This document shows positions 54,320-63,846 of a stretch of DNA of 64,000 nucleotides, one piece after another. The first letter of the stretch is position 1, and every line of letters begins with the position of its first letter. Below the pieces are notes generated by a model. The model did no database searches, was not told where the DNA came from, and was given only the letters and a program-made list of their open reading frames with translations. The position numbers and the translations under genes are program-made. The stretch spans positions 228,852 through 292,851 of the forward strand of contig JAVBWO010000028.1 of assembly GCA_036677375.1 (NCBI GenBank), read 5' to 3'. The stretch comes from JAVBWO01 sp036677375. Its GTDB lineage: Bacteria > Bacillota > Dehalobacteriia > UBA4068 > UBA4997.

Positions 54320-54880
54320 ATGCCAAACCCATGTTTCACTTCAGAACAAAAGGCGGCGATGATGCAAAAACTGGAGGAACGGGCTTTATTTTACGAGCGG
54401 GAATATGGTAATTGCCCCCAATGTACTTTGGAAGCGGTGCAGGATATTTTTGGCGGCGTTGAAGACAGCGTGTTTCAGGCTTCTTTTGGCTTTGGCGCCG
54501 GAACAGGACTGACTGCGAAAGGTACTTGCGGCGCTTTAAATGCCGCAGTGATGCTGATTAGTATAGTATATGGCCGGAGCAGACAAGAATTTTCCGGTTC
54601 CATCAATCCCAAATGTACGGAACTGGTGCGAAGGGTTTTGCAGCGTTTCGAAGAAAAATATGACGGGATTCGGTGCAAGGACGTCCAGCTGAAAATCATG
54701 GGTGATTATTTTGATTTAACCGTGCCTGAAGAAAGGGAAGCTTATTTAGCGGCGGGAGGACATGTGGATAAATGCCCTTATGTTGTGAGCTTTGCCGCGT
54801 CTTTGATTGCCGAGCTGATTTTTGAAGGGGAGCTCCCCCTAAATGCGGCAGTTTTTGATCTTGATGCTACAAAAATGTAG
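54320..54880 (+). CDS. C_GCAxxG_C_C-type cysteine-rich redox protein
   Basis: This 186-residue protein has the spaced cysteines of the C_GCAxxG_C_C family: NCPQC (about 32-36), GTCGALNA (about 72-79, the family GCA-like turn), KCTELV, RCKD and KCPYVV. Members are soluble proteins likely to bind an Fe-S cluster or act in thiol redox. It starts 12 bases after the ATPase gene with TAGGAGATGATGG upstream, so it belongs to the operon. The role is unknown. Confidence 0.8.
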   Translation: MPNPCFTSEQKAAMMQKLEERALFYEREYGNCPQCTLEAVQDIFGGVEDSVFQASFGFGAGTGLTAKGTCGALNAAVMLISIVYGRSRQEFSGSINPKCTELVRRVLQRFEEKYDGIRCKDVQLKIMGDYFDLTVPEEREAYLAAGGHVDKCPYVVSFAASLIAELIFEGELPLNAAVFDLDATKM

Positions 54881-54909
54881 GGAAACGGGGATAAGAAAGG
54901 GCTAACGGA

Positions 54910-55461
54910 ATGAAAAAAATTTTGGTATTGTATGGCAGTAACCGGAAAGAAGGCTATACCGCCAAAACCATTGAGGATATTTTAGACGGTATTCCGGCCG
55001 GTTGCGCGCAAATCAAGAAATACAATCTGGCGGCATTGGACTTGCGGTTTTGTACCGGCTGCCTGTCTTGCAGAAAAAAACCGGGTTGCGCTATCCAAGA
55101 TGATATGCAGGGCATTTATCAGGAAATAGGGGATGCGGACGTGATCATCCTGGGGATCCCCATTTATTTTCGCCAAATGAGCGGCCAATGCAAAACTTTG
55201 ATTGACCGCCTGTTCCCTCTTTTTGGACCGAACGGCTTAAAGCTCGGTAAAAAGAAGCTGATTGTCGTTTATACCCAGGGATTCAGCGATCCGGAGTATT
55301 ACGGGGAATATATCACGGCGACTACGGATGTGTTTAAGCTGCTGGATATGGAAGTAGTGGCAGAGTTGCTTTGCTATGGCACCAGCAGTAATGTGGCGGC
55401 TGAGAATACGGCTTTGCGTGAGGAAGCCCGCCTGTTGGGCAAACAAATGTTGAACCTCTAA
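54910..55461 (+). CDS. NADPH-dependent FMN reductase/iron-sulfur flavoprotein-like
   Basis: This 183-residue flavodoxin-fold protein has an FMN-phosphate loop GSNRKEGYT (about 9-17). CTGCLSCRKKPGC (about 48-60) follows, the compact Cys motif of iron-sulfur flavoproteins, and PIYFRQMSGQCKTLIDR resembles the NADPH/FMN-contact segment of the family. It likely transfers electrons within the operon. AAAGGG precedes ATG 54910. Confidence 0.85.
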   Translation: MKKILVLYGSNRKEGYTAKTIEDILDGIPAGCAQIKKYNLAALDLRFCTGCLSCRKKPGCAIQDDMQGIYQEIGDADVIILGIPIYFRQMSGQCKTLIDRLFPLFGPNGLKLGKKKLIVVYTQGFSDPEYYGEYITATTDVFKLLDMEVVAELLCYGTSSNVAAENTALREEARLLGKQMLNL

Positions 55462-55691
55462 GAAATCTTGCTGTTTGAAAAGCGGTACATTGGTAATGCG
55501 GTCATGGGATCGTGTTCATTCAAAAAATCTCTAATCTGAAAATATACCATGCTCTGGCCATAAGCATGATTGGTGTTATGTTTGACACCAATACCAATGG
55601 GGAACCCGGGGGCAGTTCGCTCCCACTCTGCGCCCGGGGGTGCTTTGGCTTTTAGACAGTTTTATATAACTTAAGTTAAGGAGATTTGAAT

Positions 55692-57368
55692 ATGAAAGTA
55701 GTCATTATCGGCGGTGTGGCGGGAGGCGCCACTGCCGCCGCTCGGTTGCGCCGTTTAACGGAAGAAGCGGAAATCATTATGCTGGAGCGGGGGGAATATA
55801 TTTCCTTTGCCAATTGCGGCCTGCCTTATTATATTGGGGGAGAGATTACCCAGCGGGAGAATCTGACACTGCAAACACCGCAGAGCTTCCGTAATCGTTT
55901 CGGGGTGGATGTGCGGAATCGCAGCGAGGCCATAGCCATTGATCCTGCGGCTAAAACAGTTCAGGTACAAAATAGCAAAACCGGTGAGCGTTATCTGGAA
56001 AGCTATGATAAACTGATTCTGTCCATGGGCGCGGAGCCGGTAATGCCGCCCATTTTAGGCCTGGACAGCGAGGGTGTTTTTACGCTGCGCAATATCCCCG
56101 ATATGGATCAAATAAAAGGATTTTTGGAAGACCATCAGGTGAAAAGCGCTATTGTGGCAGGCGGCGGTTTTATCGGCTTGGAAATGGCGGAAAATCTGGC
56201 CCGGGCCGGGCTTGCCGTGACCATTGTGGAACTGGCCGACCATGTCATGGCGCCTTTGGATTTCGACATGGCGGCGGAATTGCAGCATTATATCACGGAT
56301 CAGGGAATCCGCTTGATTTTAAAAAATGGTGTTACGGCGATTCGTCCAGAGGGAAAAGGCCTTGCGGTGAGCTTGCATGAAGGCACAATCTCCACGGACA
56401 TGCTGGTTATGGCTGTGGGCGTAAAACCGGAAAGCGCTCTGGCAAAAGCTGCCGGGCTGGCTTTGAACTCCCGGGGCGCCATCATTGTAGATGAGGAAAT
56501 GCAAACCTCGGTGCCGGATATTTATGCGGTGGGGGATGTGGTTGAGATCACGGATTTTGTGACGAAAACCAAGGGGTACCAGCCCTTAGCGGGGCCGGCC
56601 AATAAGCAAGGCCGCATTGCCGCCAATAATCTTTGCGGTTTGCGCCGTCAATACCGGGGAACGCAAGGCAGCGCTATTTTAAAATTTTTTGATCTTACCG
56701 TTGCCACCACGGGCATCAATGAAAGCATAGCAAAAGCCAATGCTTTGAATTATGATAAAGTCTATACTTATTCCCCTTCCCATGCCGGTTATTATCCGGG
56801 CGGTAAAAATATGTCCATCAAAACACTATATGAAAAGGACAGTGGTAAAATATTGGGGGCGCAGATCATTGGCTATGACGGCGTAGACAAGCGTTGCGAT
56901 GTGCTGGCCACCGCCATTCGCGCCGGTTTTACCGCTTATGATCTGGCGGAGCTTGAGCTCTGTTACGCGCCTCCTTTTTCTTCTGCCAAAGACCCGGTCA
57001 ATATGATCGGTTTTGTCATTGAAAATGTCCTCAGCGGCAAGGTGAAAAATTTTCATTGGCATGATGTGGCCACATTGCCCCGGGACGGCAGTGTCACCCT
57101 ACTGGATGTCAGAACCAAGGGGGAAGTGGAGCGGGGGAAAATCGAAGGTTTTTATAACATTCCTTTAGATGAGCTGCGGCAGCATTTGGCGGAGATTTCT
57201 CAGGACAAGCCGGTTTATGTTCACTGTCACAGCGGTTTGCGCAGTTATTTCGCTTGCCGCTTACTCGCAGGCGCCGGTTATGATTGTTATAATCTTAGCG
57301 GCGGCTACCGTTTTTACGATTTGGCGGTGCGCCGGCAGCAGACGGCTGATTTTTGTTGCTACAAATAG
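55692..57368 (+). CDS. CoA-disulfide reductase-like flavoprotein with rhodanese domain
   Basis: This 558-residue protein combines an FAD/NAD(P)H pyridine nucleotide-disulfide oxidoreductase (GGVAGGATAAARLRRL at the start; redox Cys about 43 in SFANCGLPYYIGG; NADH motif GGGFIGLEMAENL about 158-170) with a C-terminal rhodanese (about 460-558). The rhodanese active loop is CHSGLRS. Known relatives reduce CoA disulfide or polysulfide. AAGGAG lies 8 bases before ATG 55692. The gap before it (55462-55691) shows no gene. Confidence 0.9.
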   Translation: MKVVIIGGVAGGATAAARLRRLTEEAEIIMLERGEYISFANCGLPYYIGGEITQRENLTLQTPQSFRNRFGVDVRNRSEAIAIDPAAKTVQVQNSKTGERYLESYDKLILSMGAEPVMPPILGLDSEGVFTLRNIPDMDQIKGFLEDHQVKSAIVAGGGFIGLEMAENLARAGLAVTIVELADHVMAPLDFDMAAELQHYITDQGIRLILKNGVTAIRPEGKGLAVSLHEGTISTDMLVMAVGVKPESALAKAAGLALNSRGAIIVDEEMQTSVPDIYAVGDVVEITDFVTKTKGYQPLAGPANKQGRIAANNLCGLRRQYRGTQGSAILKFFDLTVATTGINESIAKANALNYDKVYTYSPSHAGYYPGGKNMSIKTLYEKDSGKILGAQIIGYDGVDKRCDVLATAIRAGFTAYDLAELELCYAPPFSSAKDPVNMIGFVIENVLSGKVKNFHWHDVATLPRDGSVTLLDVRTKGEVERGKIEGFYNIPLDELRQHLAEISQDKPVYVHCHSGLRSYFACRLLAGAGYDCYNLSGGYRFYDLAVRRQQTADFCCYK

Positions 57369-57405
57369 TACTTCTGATTGCCAGGAGCTTGTGTATATTC
57401 AAACT

Positions 57406-57432
57406 GAGGCCTGTCGGAATCCGACAGGCCTC
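57406..57432. other. Perfect 12-bp hairpin between convergent genes
   Basis: GAGGCCTGTCGG and its complement close an AAT loop. It lies between the flavoprotein and the convergent LysR gene, without a T run. A terminator role is possible but unproved. Confidence 0.5.
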
Positions 57433-57515
57433 GGTGATTCTGAAGGGAACGATATTGCTTCTTAGCTTGCGGTAAGTTTTTGGAAAGTACCTAATCATAA
57501 TGAGATAGTATGAGT

Positions 57516-58427
57516 TTATTCGCCCTTTAGCCGGCTGCTGCCAAGCTGCGGGAAATATTCCTGAATTTCTTGGATCAGTGCTGCCATGGCGGGAGAAATG
57601 TATTTGTTTTGCCGTAGCACCAGACAGATGACCCATGGAAACCGGGGCCGGAAAGGACGGATGCACATATCGGGATATGCTTCCAGAGGTACGACGGGAC
57701 GGGGCAAAAGTGTGATTTCCCGACGGGCATGCGCCATTTTTAGCAGAAAATCCCACTGTCCGCTGGTGCAGCTAATAAGCGGCTCAAAGCCGGCCTCCTT
57801 GCAGCGGGCTACAATCAGGTCATGGACAATATAATTGCTGCTGAATATATGGATCGGTTGATTTTTTAAGTCGGCAAAAGATAAAGATTCCTGCGCGGCC
57901 AGAGGATTTTCCTGAGGAATCACCGCCACAATCTCATCGTGGTGGGAAATGGGGATCTCTGTCAGATGCTCCGATTCCACCGGTTGAATCACTAGGCCCA
58001 TATCGATTTCCCCACGGATGAGGCCGGCGCTGATGGCTTCGGTGCCCTCCTCCACGGTATAAATATCCACGCCGGGATACTTTTTTTTGAATTCCAAATG
58101 AATTTGGGAAAAGTAGAGAAAATCAATGAGACTGGTAGTGCCTAGGGTGACATGGCCTTTTTTAAGATTTTTCGTATCCACTACCGATTGGACCATATCG
58201 TCAAAGGTTAATAACAGTGATTGTGCATGATGAAAAAGTGTTTCGCCGCAATCTGTGAGAATCATTTTGCTACCGCACTTTTCAAAAAGAGTGATATCCA
58301 ACTCTTGCTCCAGCTTTTTGATGGTTTTGCTTAAAGCAGGCTGAGAAACATAGAGGTTGGTGGCCGCTTTGGTTAGATTACATTCTTTGGCGATTTCCAC
58401 AAAATATTTCAATTCCCGGATATCCAT
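57516..58427 (-). CDS. LysR-family transcriptional regulator
   Basis: This 303-residue protein has an N-terminal LysR helix-turn-helix (MDIRELKYFVEIAKECNLTKAATNLYVSQPALSKTIKKLE, residues 1-40) and a substrate-binding effector domain. AAGGAGG precedes ATG 58427 on the minus strand; the longer frame adds 24 residues without a site. It is divergent from the hydantoinase operon and likely controls it. The gap 58428-58700 holds no gene. Confidence 0.9.
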   Translation of the reverse strand: MDIRELKYFVEIAKECNLTKAATNLYVSQPALSKTIKKLEQELDITLFEKCGSKMILTDCGETLFHHAQSLLLTFDDMVQSVVDTKNLKKGHVTLGTTSLIDFLYFSQIHLEFKKKYPGVDIYTVEEGTEAISAGLIRGEIDMGLVIQPVESEHLTEIPISHHDEIVAVIPQENPLAAQESLSFADLKNQPIHIFSSNYIVHDLIVARCKEAGFEPLISCTSGQWDFLLKMAHARREITLLPRPVVPLEAYPDMCIRPFRPRFPWVICLVLRQNKYISPAMAALIQEIQEYFPQLGSSRLKGE

Positions 58428-58700
58428 GTTAGGGCCTCCTTGAAAAATCATTGAAAAGGCTGATATCGGCTTTCGATTACTAATTTCATCATACCGCAAC
58501 CGGAGGTATAACTCAAGGTTATAGTTAAAATAAAATCTGGGTATTTTTCTTCAGAGCAGAATCCTGATATGCTAAATAAAGAAAGTAGGAAAATTCTCAT
58601 CCATGTTTTACCGCAATCGCAAAGGCTCTTGCTTTTGACGCAAGAACCAAATTGTCAAGAATGATGAATAAACCATGATTACGGAGGTGCTACAAATACC

Positions 58701-60749
58701 ATGAGTTACAGATTAAGTGTTGATGTGGGCGGAACCTTTACCGATATCGTCATGTTTGACGATGCCTCCCAAAAAGTTCACACAACAAAAGTACACTCGA
58801 CACCCCGGGACTATTCGATAGGAATCGAGGAAGGAATTAAAAAGATTTGTCAACAACTGGGGATCTCTTTAGATCAGATTTCTTATTTCATCCATGGAAC
58901 AACCGTGGCGACCAATGCTTTATTGGAGCGGAAAGGCGCCAAAACAGCCTTGATCACTACCACCGGCTTTCGGGATGTCTTGGAGATTGCCCGGCAAAGG
59001 CGACCTGACTTATACGATTTTTGGGTAAAACGTCCGGAATCCCCTATTCCCCGCTATTTGGTCTTTGAGGTGCCGGAACGCACTCTTTATACCGGTGAAG
59101 TTTTACGGGAAGTGGATGAGGCTGCGGCATTATCCATCATTGCAAAACTCAAAGAGCTGGAAGTGGAATCCGTTGCCATTTGTTTTCTCCATTCTTATGC
59201 CAATGCCGCAAACGAGCTGCGGATGAAAGAGCTGGTTTTGCGGGAAATGCCTGGCTTGCATCTTTGCACTTCGGCGGAAACCTTGCCGGAGATTCGGGAA
59301 TATGAGCGGTTCTGCACTACCGCCGTCAATGCTTACTTAATGCCCCGGGTGAAGGATTATATCAATCATCTGGAAACCAAACGCCAGGAAATGGGGATTG
59401 GCGCCGGGGTTCATATCATGCAATCCAACGGGGGCATCATGAGCGCTTATGCCGCCGGGGAAAGAAGCGTGCACACTGTCTTTTCCGGCCCTGCCGGCGG
59501 CGTGCTGGCCAGCGTCTATATGTCCAAGCTTTTAGAAGAAGAAAATATCGTTACCATTGATATCGGCGGTACCAGCAGTGATTTGGCTTTGATTCGCAAT
59601 CATGAGATAGCCTTTACCTCCGGCGCCGAATTAGGCGGCTTCCCGGTAAAAGTACCCATGGTGGAGATGCATACCATAGGCGCCGGCGGCGGCAGCATTG
59701 CCTGGATGGATTCCGGCGGCGGTATTCGGGTAGGTCCTCAAAGCGCCGGCGCTTATCCCGGCCCCGCCTGTTACGGTTATGGCGAAGAGCCTACCGTAAC
59801 CGACTCTAACCTGGTGCTAGGTTATTTGAATCCGCATAACTTTTTAGGCGGTGAAATGGAGCTTTCAGTAGCAAAATCGGAAAAAGCCATTCATGATAAA
59901 ATCGCTGCGCCGGCCAATATTTCTACTTTAGAAGCGGCAACAGGAATCTTGCGCCTGGTCAATGCCAATATGTGCGGCGGTATTAATGTCATTTCCACCC
60001 AAAAGGGCTATGACCTGCGGGAGTTTGCTTTAATGGCCTTCGGCGGCGGCGGTTCCTTGCATGCGGTATCCCTGGCCGACGAATTAAATATTAAAAAAGT
60101 AATCGTGCCGGTCTCCCCGGGTAATTTCTCCGCGGTAGGCTGTCAATTGGCCAAGGTGCGCTATGATTATGTCCGTACCATTGTGAAGCCGATCAGTCAG
60201 ATTACTGTTAAAGAATATAACGAGATCTATGCCAATATGAGAAAAGACGCCATCGCCGATTTGGCGAAGGAAGGGTTTGCCGAAGAAAACCTCATTTTTG
60301 CGGCTACCGCCGATATGCGCTATCTGGGGCAAGCCTGGGAACTTAACGTCCCGGTGGCAATGGAAGCGGCTTCGGCTGAGGACTTCAACCTATTTGGCAA
60401 TGATTTTGAAGAAATCCATAACCGTACTTACGGTTACAAAATGGATGATGATATCGTTTTTGTCAATCTGCGCTTTGCTGCTTTTGGCGTGGTGCCCGCT
60501 TTAACATTTACAGCGGCGGAAACCCTCGGCAGTGAGCCGCCCAAAGCGGCGGTGAAAGGAACGCGGTCCATTTTCTTTGACGGTTCTTACCGGGAAAGCA
60601 CCGTGTATAACCGGGAGCTGATGCTTCCCGGTTGTCAAATTGAAGGGCCGGCCATGATTGAAGAATATGCGGCTTCTACGCCGATTCCCCCGGGACATGT
60701 AGCGGTCATTGACGCATACCGGAATATTGTCATTACTCAGATGCCATAA
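58701..60749 (+). CDS. Hydantoinase/oxoprolinase subunit A (HyuA family)
   Basis: This 682-residue protein starts with the ATP-binding DVGGTFTDIVMFDD motif of the HyuA/OplaH N-terminus. HGTTVATNALLERKGA follows, then the central DIGGTSSDLALI (about 290-301). Members use ATP to hydrolyse cyclic amides (N-methylhydantoin, 5-oxoproline) or carboxylate ketones together with a HyuB subunit. GGAGGT lies upstream of ATG 58701, and HyuB follows after 62 bases. Confidence 0.93.
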   Translation: MSYRLSVDVGGTFTDIVMFDDASQKVHTTKVHSTPRDYSIGIEEGIKKICQQLGISLDQISYFIHGTTVATNALLERKGAKTALITTTGFRDVLEIARQRRPDLYDFWVKRPESPIPRYLVFEVPERTLYTGEVLREVDEAAALSIIAKLKELEVESVAICFLHSYANAANELRMKELVLREMPGLHLCTSAETLPEIREYERFCTTAVNAYLMPRVKDYINHLETKRQEMGIGAGVHIMQSNGGIMSAYAAGERSVHTVFSGPAGGVLASVYMSKLLEEENIVTIDIGGTSSDLALIRNHEIAFTSGAELGGFPVKVPMVEMHTIGAGGGSIAWMDSGGGIRVGPQSAGAYPGPACYGYGEEPTVTDSNLVLGYLNPHNFLGGEMELSVAKSEKAIHDKIAAPANISTLEAATGILRLVNANMCGGINVISTQKGYDLREFALMAFGGGGSLHAVSLADELNIKKVIVPVSPGNFSAVGCQLAKVRYDYVRTIVKPISQITVKEYNEIYANMRKDAIADLAKEGFAEENLIFAATADMRYLGQAWELNVPVAMEAASAEDFNLFGNDFEEIHNRTYGYKMDDDIVFVNLRFAAFGVVPALTFTAAETLGSEPPKAAVKGTRSIFFDGSYRESTVYNRELMLPGCQIEGPAMIEEYAASTPIPPGHVAVIDAYRNIVITQMP

Positions 60750-60811
60750 TCCATAAGCGGCATTCTTGTAAAAGTGGTAGGAAAATACTTTTTAGAGAGG
60801 ATGAAAAGAGG

Positions 60812-62488
60812 ATGACCAATATTGATGGCGTGACCCGCGCAGTGATTGTCAATAATCTGCAATGGATCACGGAGGAAATGAACGAATACCTGGCGAGATC
60901 AGCTTTTTCTTCCAATATCAAGGTGCGGCGGGATTGCTCCTGCGCCCTGTATGACCGCTTGGGCAATATGTTGGCCCAAGGGACTTTTATTCCCGTACAC
61001 CTGGGCATTATGTCCCAAACCTTAAAGGAGCTTTTAAAGGTACACCCGGTGGAAACTTTAAAAGACGGCGACGCTTTGATCCACAATGATCCCTATATGA
61101 TGGGTTCCCACCTCTGGGATATCATGATTTTCAAGCCGGTTTTCTTTGACGGTCAACTGATTGCCTTTACCGGCTGCTTGGCGCACCAGGTAGACGTGGG
61201 CGGTTCTCCGGTCAACTATGTGGTAGGCACCATTTATGAAGAAGGCTTGCGGATTCCCGGAATCAAGATCTTAAAAGAAGGAGTGCTGCAAGAGGATATC
61301 CTGCGCCTTATTACCACCAATGTCAGAACCGCTTATGAAGTGAAAGGGGATCTCATGGCGGAACTGGCGGCTAATTACCGCGGTGAGGAGCGGATCAAGG
61401 CTTTAGCGGCTAAATATGGTACGGAAGATTTATTGGCGTATTTCGATGCGATTCTGGATTACTCGGAAACCGGAATGCGCAAGGCGATTCAGGAATTGCC
61501 AGATGGTGAGATCACCTTTGAGGATTATCTGGAAAGCGACGGCAAAAACGATGTCTTGATTAAGCTTAAGGTCAAAATCAAAATCGAAGGCTCCGATATT
61601 TATGTGGATTTCGCCGGTTCCGGAGCGCCGGGTGAGGGAGGCTTTAACAATCCCTGGTCATTAACCCATTCGGGAACTTATTATGCCATCAAAGCGGTGG
61701 TCGGCACAAAAGTTCCCACCAATACCGGGGCATACCGGGCCATTCATATCATTCGTCCCAGCGAGCCCAATATCTTGGATACCCAGCCCCCCCATGCCGT
61801 TGGCGGTTGCACCACGGTAGCGCCCCAACGGATTGCCGACATCATCATCGGCGCTTTTTCGAAAATCGTGCCGGAGAAAGTTTGTGCCTGCGACGGTCAC
61901 TGGGCGGCAGCTTGTTTTGGCGGTATGGATCCCAAAGCCGGCCGCTATTTTTCCTATGTGGAGACCTATGGCTGCGGCCGGGGCGCCAAATATAACGAAG
62001 ACGGCGCCAGCGGCCACCAAACGCACATGACCAATACCGCCAATGCACCGGCGGAGATCATTGAGCTGGAGCATCCTTTTTTAGTGGAAAAATATGCTTT
62101 GGTGGAAGATTCCGGCGGCGCCGGGGAATATCGCGGCGGGTTAGGGTTGATGCGGCAATTATCCTGTTTGACGGATATGAACGTTTCCCTCATTACCGGC
62201 CGCCCCGGAATTAAGCCTTACGGTTTATTCGGCGGAGAAGGCGGCGCTACGGATGAGTCTTTGGTCAAATTTCCCGATGGCGAGATCCGGAAAGTGAAAA
62301 GCGAAAAGGTGCCGAAGGGTTCTTCCGTTATCATTAAAACCAGCGGCGGCGGCGGCTGGGGTGATCCCTTGCAACGCGATCCGTCCCGGCTGGAATGGGA
62401 TGTCTTAAATGGTTATGTCTCAATTGCCAGCGCCAAAGAAAAATATGGGCGCACCATTGACCCCAGAACCTTAAAAATCGTGAAATAA
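60812..62488 (+). CDS. Hydantoinase/oxoprolinase subunit B (HyuB family)
   Basis: This 558-residue protein matches the HyuB family: FSSNIKVRRDCSCALYDRLGNMLAQGTFIPVHLGIM and DALIHNDPYMMGSHLWDI near the start, SGAPGEGGFNNPW in the middle, and GGAGEYRGGLGLMRQL near the end. GAGAGG lies upstream of ATG 60812. It forms the active complex with the preceding HyuA. The specific ring substrate is not readable. Confidence 0.93.
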   Translation: MTNIDGVTRAVIVNNLQWITEEMNEYLARSAFSSNIKVRRDCSCALYDRLGNMLAQGTFIPVHLGIMSQTLKELLKVHPVETLKDGDALIHNDPYMMGSHLWDIMIFKPVFFDGQLIAFTGCLAHQVDVGGSPVNYVVGTIYEEGLRIPGIKILKEGVLQEDILRLITTNVRTAYEVKGDLMAELAANYRGEERIKALAAKYGTEDLLAYFDAILDYSETGMRKAIQELPDGEITFEDYLESDGKNDVLIKLKVKIKIEGSDIYVDFAGSGAPGEGGFNNPWSLTHSGTYYAIKAVVGTKVPTNTGAYRAIHIIRPSEPNILDTQPPHAVGGCTTVAPQRIADIIIGAFSKIVPEKVCACDGHWAAACFGGMDPKAGRYFSYVETYGCGRGAKYNEDGASGHQTHMTNTANAPAEIIELEHPFLVEKYALVEDSGGAGEYRGGLGLMRQLSCLTDMNVSLITGRPGIKPYGLFGGEGGATDESLVKFPDGEIRKVKSEKVPKGSSVIIKTSGGGGWGDPLQRDPSRLEWDVLNGYVSIASAKEKYGRTIDPRTLKIVK

Positions 62489-62519
62489 GTTTGCTGAAAA
62501 TATGAAGGAGGTAGTCGAC

Positions 62520-63611
62520 ATGGGCAAAGTGGAATTTTTATATTTGACGGAAGAAGAAATGATTCAGGCCGGTGTTTTAGATGCCAAACAATGTGTAGAC
62601 ACGATCAATGAAGCTTTTCAGCTGGTAGGACAGGGCGACTATCTGATGGGTGGTCCTTCGGAAAATGACCATGGGGTCATGATTAATTTCCCGGCGGAAA
62701 AGCGCTTCCCCAATATGCCTGTCAAAGGACCTGATCGCCGCTTTATGGCTCTGGTAGCTTATTTGGGCGGACGCTTCAATGTCTGCGGCGAAAAGTGGTA
62801 TGGCTCCAATATTGAAAACGTGCCCAAGGGTCTGCCCCGTTCTATTCACACAGTTATGTTGAATAAAACGGAAACCGGAGAACCCATCACCATGATGGCC
62901 GGGAACCTGATCAGCGCCATGCGCACCGGGGCGGTACCCGGAGTGGCGGCCCGCTATTTGGCGCATCAAGATGCTTCCGTGTTGGGTTTGGTGGGAGCGG
63001 GGGTCATCAATAAGGCTACTTTGAAGTGTTTGCATGCCGCAATACCAAATTTGACGGAAGTCAAGGTATATGACCTCTTTTCAGAAAAGAGCGCAGCCTT
63101 CTCACAGGTCATGGGAGAAGAATTAGGCGTCAATGTCCATCCGGTTGACAGTCTGGAAGCCTGTATCAAGGGATCCGATGTGAACCATTTGGCTTCCGCC
63201 GGGAAGGTAGCTCCCTTTATTGAAACACAATGGCTGAAGGAAGGCTCCCTCTTAGAATCCTCCGCTTTTATGGAGTTTAACCAAGACCTGCTTTTGAATA
63301 ACTTAATTGTGATGGATCAAATTAAGATGCACGAATGCTGGTACGAAAAAGACAAGGAGATGAATCTGCCCACTTTCGAAGTGATTCGCTTGATTCAGGA
63401 AGGCAAACTGAAAAGAGAAGAGGTTCTGAACCTGGGAGAAATTGCCCTCGGCCGGCATAAGGGCCTTTATAACAACGGCCGTACCACGATCTTTATGGCG
63501 GAAGGAATGCCAGTCTGGGATGTGGCTTGGGCTTATCAAGTGTACCAAAATGCTCTGGAGCGGGGAATCGGTCAAAAATTGACTTTGTGGGAAGAACCTC
63601 ATTGGTTCTAA
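62520..63611 (+). CDS. Ornithine cyclodeaminase-family protein (tyramine oxidase subunit B-like)
   Basis: This 363-residue protein has the ornithine cyclodeaminase/mu-crystallin fold markers SAMRTGAVPGVAARYL and the nucleotide-binding GLVGAGVINK (about 155-164). It is longer than the homologue at 51253 and differs strongly in the N-terminal half. It resembles proteins often named tyramine oxidase subunit B, a name without firm biochemical basis as far as I know. ATG 62520 has GGAGGT upstream. It closes the hydantoinase operon, so it may act on the ring-opened amino acid. Confidence 0.8.
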   Translation: MGKVEFLYLTEEEMIQAGVLDAKQCVDTINEAFQLVGQGDYLMGGPSENDHGVMINFPAEKRFPNMPVKGPDRRFMALVAYLGGRFNVCGEKWYGSNIENVPKGLPRSIHTVMLNKTETGEPITMMAGNLISAMRTGAVPGVAARYLAHQDASVLGLVGAGVINKATLKCLHAAIPNLTEVKVYDLFSEKSAAFSQVMGEELGVNVHPVDSLEACIKGSDVNHLASAGKVAPFIETQWLKEGSLLESSAFMEFNQDLLLNNLIVMDQIKMHECWYEKDKEMNLPTFEVIRLIQEGKLKREEVLNLGEIALGRHKGLYNNGRTTIFMAEGMPVWDVAWAYQVYQNALERGIGQKLTLWEEPHWF

Positions 63612-63672
63612 GAATTGCTAAAAATCAGTAACGACAATACTTGCAGAAGTAAAACGAAAGCCTGTTTATGAG

Positions 63673-63710
63673 ACGGGGGGGCAGTTGCGCTCCCCCGTTG
63701 ATATTTTTCG
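63673..63710 (+). terminator. Rho-independent terminator after the hydantoinase operon
   Basis: ACGGGGG pairs with CCCCCGT around a 12-base loop and is followed by TGATATTTTT. Confidence 0.75.
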
Positions 63711-63846
63711 GGACAGAATACATAAAAACTATAAAATAGGCTACCGGAACTTTTTAGTTCTTTTTAGAAATGAGCACCGTTATGATGAGTTCTGGAATCG
63801 TAGATGGAGGAATCAATGCAAACGCTTGTGATAGGAGGGGAAATTT

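Noticed and set aside
55598..55645. GC-rich CCCGGGGGC segments as a terminator hairpin
   Set aside because: On closer pairing the two halves are not complementary beyond the self-palindromic CCCGGG core.
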